Origin: Ligula intestinalis
Lineage: Eukaryota > Platyhelminthes > Cestoda > Diphyllobothriidea > Diphyllobothriidae
Direction of reading: 5' to 3'
Length of the DNA stretch: 64,000 nt
Assembly (NCBI GenBank): GCA_036362985.1
Contig: JAYGXS010000001.1
Coordinates: 19,199,604 to 19,263,603, forward strand
The position numbers and the translations under genes are program-made. Positions 37,801 to 49,800 of the stretch are shown in pieces. The notes under the pieces were generated by a model that ran no database searches, was not told where the DNA came from, and was given only the letters and a program-made list of their open reading frames with translations. Positions within the stretch are counted from its first letter, which is position 1, and each line of letters starts with the position of its first letter.

Positions 37801-40800
37801 CGCCGGCGCCGCCAAAAACGCCTGTGCGCCCGATGAGGGCGAAGGTCTGCCTCAGCTGGAGTCCTGGTTCCAGCACCTGATAGGTTTTGCGCCCTCTGGG
37901 TGGTCTAATTGCAGCAACAGCAGCATTTCGCGCAGCGATGAGGAGACCCTCCTCTGGAATCGCATTGAAGCCATACGACGGCCACTGCGCAACATTGCGG
38001 GTGTATTGCTGGCGAAAAAAAGTGGCGGTCAGAGAGACGGGGAGCAGCAGGAGCAGACGACTATGACTGTGACCCAGTCGCCGCTTATAACCGCAACCGA
38101 GTTCAGACCGGACAACCTGACGCACCTGCAATTGATTCGTCGGATGGGTATCGTGGTGACGCCTACGCTTGACGGGAAGCTCCAACTGCATTTGGATCAG
38201 GCACAGGTGAGTGTGCGTGCTTTCACATCGGGCAGCCAATCAGCTAGGTGGTGGCCTGTTGCTGGTAGTGGGAGGAAGAGTGAGGTCGACCTTTAGTGCA
38301 TTTCTTTCCTCAACATAATCAATCTGATGCGCTTGAAACAACAGTGATGCGCTAAAAGCCGTGGCTTGGAGGGTTGCTTACTGACGGGATAGCTTCGATA
38401 CCGCAGTCAGCCCAGTGCGTGCCTTGTTGTGTGGAGTGGCTAACTGTGGACTGAGAGTCTGGTTCAACGGTTCCTTCTTAATGTGGCCTTTATGGCGCTC
38501 CCAGGTTGCAGCCTCCCTAGCGAGGCGTACTGTTGGTACGCGTGTTGAGTTTTGATCGCGTCAGCCGCTTGCGCCCCCCCCCCCCCCCCATCTCCTTAAC
38601 ATCAAGTCCGGTGTGTGAGTGGAGAGCGAGAGAGAGAGGGGGTAGCTTCTCCGCGAGTCTACTTTCACTTTAATCCAGAACAAGTCACCCGTCCCTGCGT
38701 CACCCTGTTGTGGAGCATGAACATCATCGAAACTGACAGTTGAACTGTCGTGTATTCCAATCATCTTATTGGCTACTTCGAATCATAGTCTTTTCTTCTT
38801 CCTATCCCCTGTAGGAATTTTTTTAAGTTCAGGTCAGGTTTATTAGGGGAAAGATAGGCAAGCACCTTTGAGCCCCCTGTTGGCAACACAATGGCTAAGA
38901 AATGCATTAGTACCGCAGAAGATTTTAAAAGAGGTCGTTTACATAATTACAGACGAAAAGCGGGCAACCGCCGTTTAATCGGAAAGAGTAAGCATTCACA
39001 ACTACTCACTTATTCCAAGTAATGTAATGTATGTATATTTATTCCTTCGAAATTGTACCTCAGCTTATTGGTGTTGCAACCTGACACTAGCAAGAAGAGC
39101 GGACAGTGAAAAAACTCCCTAGGCATTATTCGAAAATTCTGCCATTTGGGGGCTTTTAAGGATAAATCATTGTCGCTCACTTCGTCAAGGATGTCTTATA
39201 TAGCCACCCAAACAAGGCACGCGAATAGGAACCGCCCTTTGCTTTGTGTCAAATTTCAGGAAAATAGGGGTTGGTTTCAAGGTTACCATTAAGGTGACGT
39301 TGGCTTATGATGAGATTCAGAGTAGGATTAGGTCTACGATTGACTTCTTTAAATCGGTCGATTTCTCGATAAATGCTAGGACGACCAATGCGTCATCAAG
39401 CTGCATCATTGCTCAAGAAAAGGCACCTCACAGGACGGATGGCTGTCAATTGGTTCTCATTTTCCGCCCGTTTACCGCTCCTAATTTCCAGTGTTCCCCA
39501 TCACGCACCGGCGTTTTTGCGCTCCGTCTGTGTATTAGAAGAAACCAATGGTGCAACTATATTTATTTTCTAAATTTTACGCTCCAAAACCAGCTATATG
39601 GCAGTTTTGTCTAGCTCATACTTAAAGTCACGCCTATTTTCACCGTTCCCGTATTACAGGATTAATTCTTTTATGTAGCCGCGAGACCTTATGCTGTCTG
39701 TATGCGACCTTTGGCGGGCATTCTGACTCTGTGCATGCACAAACATACTCTGCATTACTCTTAACCGTTTTGAGGCCGGCACTAGCAGTTGAATTCAGCA
39801 CACTTGAGAACTTCTGATTCGCTTTCGCTGCCCGCGCAATTGCTAAACTGTCGTTGCATAGTCATCGTGCCATGTCATCACCAGCCTGGATTGGAGCTAT
39901 CCCAGGTTTTCATGCAAAATAATATACCTGCTGGTAAATGTATTCCTTTTATCCCCTTTTTTACAGGCCGAAACACCCGTTATGGGCCTCTTTGGTCTCA
40001 ACTTCCTGGAGCAGATTATTCAAATGAACGAAGCTACGCCGGTTTCGGGTGCGTGTGTGTCTGTGTGGATTGCTTATTTGTGCACTTTTTGTGTCGTTTT
40101 TCTCGCCATCCAACATTTTCTGCCCCTCCTCCCCGCCCCGGCGGCTGCGCGGTCCTGTGCGCATGCGTGTCGCCTTTCCTAGCGGACGCCAGTGCCATAG
40201 CTTAGTGGGCTGCCAACTGTCGGAATTGGCCAGTGCCACGCTGACTTGTAGGGCCCTCTGAATATCTATTTCTCTCGTCTTACGTATTTTGTAGTCATTC
40301 ATTTAATCCTTAGCTACTAAACGTAAATAATTATTTAATTGTGGCGGAAGTGATCAAAAAATATTGAATTAAGTAAGATTATATTTGTTTCAAGATAGTA
40401 AATAGAATAGAATTCCATCTATATAAACCCCTTTCGCATAGGATACGGATGCCGATTGAGCGAAATTTGACCTTATATCGGTGGAATTTTAGCGAAAATG
40501 GTAATTCGACATCCTTTTAGGGAAATTTAACGACAAAAGAAACGTCGGGCTACTGAAAGTGTAAAAGTAGGTTATTATCATAAGGTGAAGGCAAAATAGA
40601 CCTCTAAAGTCAGTCCTGCCTGGTCCGGTACTTTTTTGGACTGAGGAGCAATAGCTTCCTTGTGCTGGTCGTGCCCTTCGATGAGGGGTTCGAAACTGAC
40701 ATTTTGATAGTCTTAATTGACGACTTTCATCGCGTGCCGCACTGCAGAATGAGCGCAGGGAGCGGTGACTCACTTGTGAATTCGTTCTCTAATAACAGTT

Positions 40801-43800
40801 TTCAAAGTTTTATAATTGGAAACTACTTGAAAACCAAAAGTTGGCCTATCTTCGAGTATAAAAATTGAAGAAGACGTGATTTGCTCTCAAGGTACTACGA
40901 GAAGGGATATTTTGGCGGGAACCGATGCGCTCCGTAATCCTGGTTCGGTGTTCCAGGCGGATAGTATAGCTACTTGGCCACTCAATGCGAACAGACCTTG
41001 AGCCCCGCACCTAAGGCTTGCCAAAGTGCCATCTTCACCCCGCCAACCTGGAGTCTGCTACATTCCTGAACTCCGTATCCCCGACTTCCGTTGTCGGTGA
41101 ATGGCTCCCAGCTTACGCTCTACCACGGAGTCCTGTGGGCGCATCTTCGCATCAGGGTGGATGTATCTTATTTTTTAAATGGCTTCCCTCTCTTTCTTGG
41201 TGCAACCTTTGTTTCATGACGTTAATTAGCGACATATAATGTCTGACAGTGTCAGATTTAAATGTTCCTCTCCGTGCAACGACGTCCGCGAAAACCGACG
41301 CGTCCCACAACCGTTGCTCACTGGTGAAAGCGGATATCATACGAACTGAACAACTTGCTAGAAAATAGCCCTGGTAGAATCTTTCCGCGATCCGCTTGTG
41401 CACAGTCTTAATCGGTATAAAGTGAACGGCTGTTGTATGTCTGGAGTCCAAATCTCCGACTTTGGCCACCGGTAAATTTAGCCCCTGCTGTTACGATTAC
41501 CCGTGAGAGGTGTTTTTACTATCGTTACCTCAGAAAAAAACGAATTGAGCACTACTCGCACGGCAACCATTCAATAACCAGCCAGCGTGTTTGCGTACAT
41601 CTAAAAAGACCTCTTAGTAAAAGATTCAGCGACACTTCAAACGCTGGCATATTTATAGTGTTTCAGTTAACGTTTTCTTGTATTTCCGGCTCTTCTGTAC
41701 ATCTGCGAGCCCTGTCTGTTGACTGTCCACTGTCTGCTCGCCTACCCAGAATCCACCTCCGCCTTTTTGCCGCACACGGTGGCTGTCCTCCATCCGCCTT
41801 ACTTCGGGCGGCTGAAATTTCAAGCCGGCCCATCCCGATTCGGTCTCTTTCCGGGCGAAGAGGCCCCACCAAGCCCCGAGGTGGCTACCCAAACTGCTGC
41901 CAAGGGGGTAGAAGAAGGCCATGAAGCCAGTGAGGCGCAAGATGAAGTCTCAAGTAGTCCACCGCAGCCTGCCTGGCGGCCATTGGCTGGTCCCTTGGTT
42001 ATCGCTGAACCCTACGATGCTTGCTCCCCCGTCAAACAGGTTGGTCTCTATGCGCCCGTGCAGAGTGAGCGCACCGAAGAATCCAGTGCGCCACAGTCGG
42101 GAGACGCCGGTGAGCGAAAGGAAACGTTCGAACAGCTGACAGACACCGACTTGGATGCCTACAGTGGCCCTGTCGCCGGCGCCATTGCTCTCGTCACGCG
42201 TGGAGGCTGTATGTTTTTGACAAAGGCGCGCAATCTGAAAGAAGTGAGTACTCTCTGCCAGAACTTAACTTTATTTGGCTCTTCTTTCTAGGCTAACATG
42301 TTTATCCCATCCTCAATGCTGAAGCGCCTTCTTTCTCCTGGTTACTGACCGGCTCTGACCTTTACTCTTCTTGGGACGTTCGATGGTCTCACGGTTTTGA
42401 AATTTCTTGTTATATACACAGGCTTACTCGAAGCGCTTTAACTGCAGAACATTCTGGTGGAAATAATTATCTTCATAGAGCACACAGTTGGCAACTTCGT
42501 GTTAATTTAGTCTTGATCAGGATGCCTGGAAGCAACAGTTATCCATATGGTATCACTCCTGTCATTAGTAGACCCCAGTTACTGCAAATTTCGGTGGTAA
42601 AATGTGACTTGCTGAAATACTTTCGGGTATGCAATGGACAGCCGTCAAATCGCAACTGTAACACTGATGATATGGATAGTGATCGTAAGACCCCGTTATT
42701 GTCTCCCTCTGTAACGGAAATCACTTTGTGGGGGTTCAAAACCAGTTTTTCTATCACAGTAACCCTACTCTCAGAGAATTTGTGACTGCTGATGGCAGAT
42801 TACACCTTCTAAAGATGTAGGTTGAATTGACGATTTCGCCTTGAGTAATGCTTGAATGAAATATATATTGCCTTCCCCTCCCTTTCCAAAACTAATCTGA
42901 TTGCAGAACAGTGTGGTATGCAGGCCTCACCTCCGGGAACAAGGATTAAATGAAATATTCATGTCTAAGGATGGAGCGATTGATGGTTTACTCCTGTAAA
43001 TCGACTTTACTGCTATTCTTGCTGATTAACGTAATTCTAGATTGTATGCGTTCCCACCCATTTCTTCTGTTAATAGCACTCTCTACCCGAGAAAAAACCT
43101 TCAAAATTTCGCCACATTTTGTGTTTGGCTATTAAGGCTTGTCAACGTTATCACATTCTGCAGGTACTGCGATATGGTTTTGGCAGTGTTAACCTGCGTC
43201 CAATAATTTGCGTCATTTCAAGGCCGCTTAATCGGATTGGGTAAAAGAGACCAATCAGAACTTGTTGCATTTACTACCGAGGTTGCCAGGAGAACATTAT
43301 AGAAGCCTGCATACCTGCCTGTGCCATTTCGCCAGATTTTCAATATCGTCAACAAAATTAATTGGGCGCATAGAATCTGGCGACGACCCTTTGATGATGT
43401 CCTCCACCGTCTATTTGCCAAGGCCATCATATTATTGAAAGTATGGTATGGCACATACTACCACCTGTCTGTTGGTAGCATGTATATATTGCGCGGTTAT
43501 TCCACAGTGGCTGGTGGAGTTTGGCCTCAATATATACAGTAGGTGACATATCTGATGAAAGGTTTAGGAGTGGGGGATTTCACACAAAGTTCACTGGGTT
43601 CACTGGGTTGGCTTGAGGCTCAAAAAGCTGTTTACTAGAATTGAATTCCGTTCAGGTCAGTATACTTTGAGAAAATGTAGGCGGATATGGGCGAAATCCA
43701 ACGTTTGTTGATTACCAAGAAATTTCCTATGCTATTCAGCACTGCGGAGAAAAGATTCATATTTGTGCATGCTGAAGTATAAAAAACATTCACAAAGAGC

Positions 43801-46800
43801 AGAAAAAGTTTAATTATATTTGTTCACTACAGAAACTTTGTTTTGCCTCCATAAAATTGAGGTTAGTGTACTTACGAGATACAGGACTAGAGTCGAGAAA
43901 ATGTTGATGAATCTAATTAACAAATGATTGCTCTACAAATCTGTTAAGTTTGGTGCTCTAAAGATAAACAGTAAACTTACAAGACGCAAAAATCTGTTTT
44001 ACTACGCCGAAATTAGTAGGCCTATTTGACTTTAGATGGCCTCCCTCGTAATCTCATGTTTTCTAATTAACCTCGTAAACTACATCCATTCAAATGTTGT
44101 CAAAATATAGACGGAAATCACTAAATATCAAAACTCCAAACGAAAGAAGTAGAAGATTATCATGTTGAAAGATATTGGAGGATATTTTGGGTCACTCTGT
44201 TGTCCAATTAAAATCAATGAACACTACCCTGAAGTAAAAGAACGCATTGAAAACTGCTCTGGTTCACGTAGAAATGGAAGTTCTTTCATTTCCAGCACAA
44301 TCGTTTCCTCTCGGTTTTAGGGAAATCAAAAACCGGTCAAAATATGCCATTTTGATCTTGACTTACCTTTGAAAAACATATCGTACACAGATATTCGACT
44401 TCGAAATATCTAACTAAAGCGCTTTTTAAAGGGGTAACTTGTTCTATAAAGTTTTTTACTCAATCTTAGTCGTATTCTTCTTTGGCTTTTGTTGTGGAAA
44501 TTCATTTTTCTCGACAATGACTTGACATGTTTGGGCGATTCTAAAGTCATGACCCACACAGGCAGCTATCAAAGGAGGAATGTTTAAGAACTCATTATTT
44601 AGGTAAATGCTTTTAAAATATTTCTTATTTCTAAGTTTTCGGTAAATAGGTTGGACGAAATCGGTATTTATGGACAAACAAAGCAAAACTGTGAAATTCG
44701 TAAAGTGTTCAGTAGCATGTACAAAACAGTTTGCTACGCGTCACAATCGAACTCTCAAAATAAATTTTTTAACTGTGAAAAACCGACATTTTTTTCAACA
44801 TACACAAGATAGTATGAATTTGATTACAAGTACAACCGTAATCTAACTTTTTAATAAACAGCCAGCCTATCCGTGTGTGGCCGTCAATGTATTTTTATTC
44901 TGCTCAACAGCCGGGATGTGATTTCCATAGAAAAAAATTTTGCAATTGTCAATAGAAATTGATACAAAGCACGCAAGAATCTTTTCGTGCATTAAAAACG
45001 GAAATGTGACCGAAGATTCAAAATTTGGAAATAAATGTACCTAGGGTGACTACATCCATTTCTGACACATTTAGTGCATTTTTAAATGTTATTGGAAAAC
45101 ATTTAGTGTATAAAAAAATTTGTATTTGTACTTATTCTGTATAACCTTACCATCCTCCATTCCCATGCCTTAAACACACTTTTATTTCACGTTACACCAG
45201 TAAATTTTCATATTGCCATTCTGAACAACAGAAAGCTTCACTGAATAACTAGACATGCAGGTTTCCTTCTTCTTTTTTAACCTGCCAGTCAAAGCCGTTA
45301 CCGGTACGTGAATGCGGCGAAGAGTACAGTATCACAGGGCCGCGCTCAAGTGCGTAAGAGGGAACTGGTTTTCGATCTCTGGGATTCGCGCTTGTGTTCG
45401 GCTTATCTGCCACCTGCATGTGAGGCTTCTCATGTGTCAGGAAGTCGACACACGTGTTTTTTTACGACGTCATGTGCGTTAGTACGGGAGGATACCTTAC
45501 TAACTAGAGCTGTTCACAAGTGTTGCTCTGACAGCTCAGAGCTGGTGTTTTAGTGCAGATTTGAGGTAGTCGACTCTGTATTTCAGTTAACGTCTTTTAG
45601 CATTTAAATCCTCCATGTTCACACTCACCTTTGATAGGAATCTTCCAGCATCTAAAAATCAGAAACTTTGTCAACTATCTAACGTCTTTTTTAACTTACA
45701 CTTATAAAGGCTTTCATTTGACAGACAATTTGTTCGCTTTTGTACACCATTCAAACTATTAAAGCAGGCTTTCAGAACCCAAAATGCCTACTTGTCCTTT
45801 ATGGTCTATTTTTCTTCGGTCTCTTCTCTCTCTCCTTTTGCTCCAAATCTCCTTAATTATGTCGTGTTTTCTGTGCCTTGCATAGGCAGGTGCAGTTGGT
45901 GGTATTATCATCGACAGCACTGCGGGCACCTCGGCCACTAAGCACCAACTCTTCTCCATGTCTGGTGACGCCCCCGACGACCACTCGAATGGCCCTCTGA
46001 TCAACCTGCCCTTTGTGTTCCTCTTCAACGAGGAGGGTGAAACCCTACGCTCAGCAATGGCTCAGCGTTGGAGGACGAGCCGGCAGCCAGCCATTGGACT
46101 TATTTCGAAGGAAGATGACAGCCCTAGTTAGTCACCCCCCCCCTCCACTCTGTGCTTTGCCTCTTGCGTTGTACGTTGTTTCTTGGGCTCTCTACTGGAG
46201 CTCAGAGTTACGGTTCTAGGTAGCTTACTCCTCTACTCCGTATCTGTGTCTCGACGTCAATGCTACTGTCAAGAAGTACTTAATTCACCATCATTTGCAA
46301 TGGGCGCTTGGCTAGATTCTCTATGTTTCTTCTTGCGTCTGGTAGTACGAACCGGTTCCCAAGAGCCCGTAAGAGAGACAGAGAGAAGACCAGTCAGCCA
46401 GGGAGAGAGCGAGAGTGCGTTTACTCAGACAAGCGTGTTACAGTAAGTCATTCTCACACAAAAGCTGAATGTACCTACGGGAGAGCGCGAGGGACATAGC
46501 TGAGTGAATGGACCAATCAAGCAGGAGGAGAAATCGATGGTTACGTCGCTCTCTCATGACAGCCGCATAAGATGAGCTCGTGGGTCTTTCTGTGAGAAGA
46601 ATAATCATGGGAATGCGCGCATTCCCAACAAATAATAATATCCACAAAGGTAGTTGACTGAAGTAGCCATCTTTGGTTTCCGTACAGCCATCGATCAGCA
46701 CACCTTACAGCTCCATTTCTGATGACGTGATATTTTTTCCAGGTCCAATTGGATTAGCTAAGGACTGTGGGTGGCTAGTAAGCCAGGAATTATTCTATTA

Positions 46801-49800
46801 CAGTCTTCCTTGATCTCTGTGCATAAAGACCGGCCTTCTGACCTGCCATCAGCCCTGAACGCCACTTCCACCCTTCTGCCTTCTCCGTTTAGCCTTTTGC
46901 CGCTGTTAGACCAGAGTAACCTGCTTAAGTAGCATTGCGGAGCAGGTTCAAGTGTTCTGTTTTTGGTGTGTTGCAATTGCCGGAGGTGATTTCGCTTGCC
47001 AAGGCCCCCTGCTGCGTGGCCGCAGCTTGTCGTGTTCGAGTGGCATTTGGGAAACCGCGACTAGCTTGACATGCGTATACGTGCGTGTGTGCGCATTTAA
47101 GTGTGGAAGACACATGACGTTGACGCAGCGAGAATTGGGACGGGGAACAGCAAGTCTGCGACAATACAGCAGTCGCCGGTTATAAAGCCCGCCGTTAATA
47201 GGCCCAGCCGCTTATTAAGCTCAATTTGGTCTGGGCCAGAGGTGGGCTTAATAACCAGCGACTACTGTAGTATGATGTAGGCAACTGACTGGCTTATATA
47301 CCGTCGTCGATCAGCAAGCCTCATAACCCCATTTCTCGTTGACGTAATATTTTTGTCCAGGTCCAGCTGGATTAGCTAGAGACTTCGGCCATTCCAGTCT
47401 ACCTTTGTCCTTTTTTGGTACACGGGTTGAACAGAATACCGTGAAAAAATGCAATAGAATATGGTGCAAATAACTGACCGGCTCTTACAGTGGACTGGTG
47501 CCTTAGGAGTGGGAACAGAAAACGGGGTCGTTGCATTTTCTATGCTATAAACAATCTGGGTTTAGAGGACGGCTGCCAACTGACTGGATAACTTGGACCT
47601 CGCAGTCAGCCTAGTATCTGTGTTGTGTGGGATGCAGTGAAGTGGCCGAATGGTGGACTGAAAATCCGGTTTCAATTGCTCCTTTATGTGGCCTCTATGT
47701 CACTTGCAGCACTCGGTGAGACTCGAGCTGGTGTGGTGGCACATCCAGACGTAGGCGCACGCCGCGCCGGCCAAATCCTGCCTCCGGTCTTCTTGACTTT
47801 GTCGCAACACCGGCCCAGGTATGGGAGGAGGAGAGACTGCGGTAGATGTTGCAAAAGCCTACTATCATTCTACAGTAATTCACGTGCAGGTGATAATCCC
47901 TGCACTTACCTTGTTCTGGTACACACGGTTGGAAACTACAATCAAAATATCCTAGTTAGATCATAGGATCCATCTCGCGCTCGTATTGTTCGAGGTTTTC
48001 ATAAAGAAAAACGCAGAAACATGTCGTCATCAGCAGAGGTTCAACTTCTGGGCCTGTCTGCCTCTTGCTTTTAGGAGCGTACTTTTCCTTGCCTTAGGTA
48101 ACAGTCTGCAGTCGTTCCTAAGAAGGACTCGGTCACGCACGTGACCCTTCATCGAGAACATAAACATAGATGATCATGCACGTAGCTTCCGTGAAGAGAC
48201 TGACGGACTGCAGCATGCAACCCTAGATAAGCTAATCTACTACCCTGCTGAACTTCGCAGCCACATCTGTTTATTACTGTGCCTGTGACTTCTTTCAACT
48301 TGTACCGCATATTTGAAGACCCGGTGCCAGGTGACTCGCGCTCCCAAATTTTCTTTTTTAACCGTCCCTAATGGTCTTAGGGTGTATAACCCTCGTAATG
48401 GCGGGCGCATTAGGCGGGGGGTCGTAGTAGTTAGTGTACATCCTCAGCTTCAACTGCGGTTTACATCGTTTACATCACGCACAATGGTCATATGCGCGAC
48501 ATGGGCCATGTAAAAGCTCGTATTTCCGTAACGCCCCCCCCCCCCTCAGTTTACGTCACTCCCAGATATGAGTACTTGTCCCATGATGGACAATGCAACA
48601 CTTGGCCTCTGGTGGTGCATTTCAGCACAGCTCGGGACGATGAAACTCTCCTAGAAAACATAAAGTTAATATGTAAACTAACAGATTGTTTATTACTGCG
48701 CCCGTGACTTCTTTCAACTTGCACCGTATACCGGAACATCCAGTGCCAGGCGGCTCGCGTTCCCGCGCTTCCTTTTTAGTCAAACTTAAACCGTTTTTTA
48801 ATGGAGTGGAGTGTAAATATGATGCTTAGGGTGTATAACCTACGTTACGCCGGCATATTATGTGGGATTCGTAGTAGTTAGTGGACGTTCTCTACTTCAA
48901 CTGCTGTGATAAACCTGCTATTTTACGTCGTTTAAATCACGCACAGTGGTCATATGCGCGACTTGTGAAAGTTCGTTCTTCCATAGCCTCCCTCCATTTC
49001 TGTCACTCCCAGATATGCATACCTGTCCTGTGGTGGACAATGCAATGCTTTGACCTCTGGTGTTATATTCCAGTACAGTTTGGGAGGATAAAACTCTCGT
49101 AGCAGTAGAAGACATGGAGTAAATATGTAAACCAGCGGCTTCTTTCTGCCTTTTCGTCATCAAAAGATGTCCCTTTGCGTATTTCCTTATTGGTTTTCCG
49201 TTGCCCTAGGTTCTGTTGAAGTATTAGAGTTTTTTGTAACATGATTAACTTTGTCGGATGAGATAAATATTGTGTGAGATAGTACGTTGACAGCATTTCT
49301 AGTTTTCATCCGCTATATTGTTCCCGAGCCTTTCACTTCTTGGCCAAAATCCGCCTTGATTTTCTATCCAATGATGTGAAGATGGCACCTACTGGGACAC
49401 ACTTCTAACCCATGCCTTTCTTTCTTCTCTTAGGAATATTCTCGCATGCCCTAAAAGCCCTCGACACGTCCTCTGAGGTAAACAGGGTGCCGAAATATTT
49501 CTGATAACCGTGTGCTTGTACCTGTTTTTTTACCCCAAGGCCTGTGAACGGCCGAGAGATCGATACGGTAGTACTTGATACGACTGCGTCCTTGTCCATG
49601 TTTGGATTTTCAACCACGTCGTTTTACGGTACTTTACCATTATTCCGCTCAATCCCCGCCCCCTACCCGCTTGGCATGTGACTTCACACAACTGTACATG
49701 GCCATCGCATCCCGATAACACTTTGGCTGGTGGATCAAACCAAAGGAGGGTAGGCAGTGCCCCTTTCCATGCGGCGGAGCTGTGTGTGCAGCCGGCTTTG

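Noticed and set aside
41719..41749. Earlier ATG and coding text before EDEM3 exon 11
   Set aside because: Phase 1 from exon 10 and the TACCCAG acceptor fit a start at 41750; the preceding codons are not conserved.
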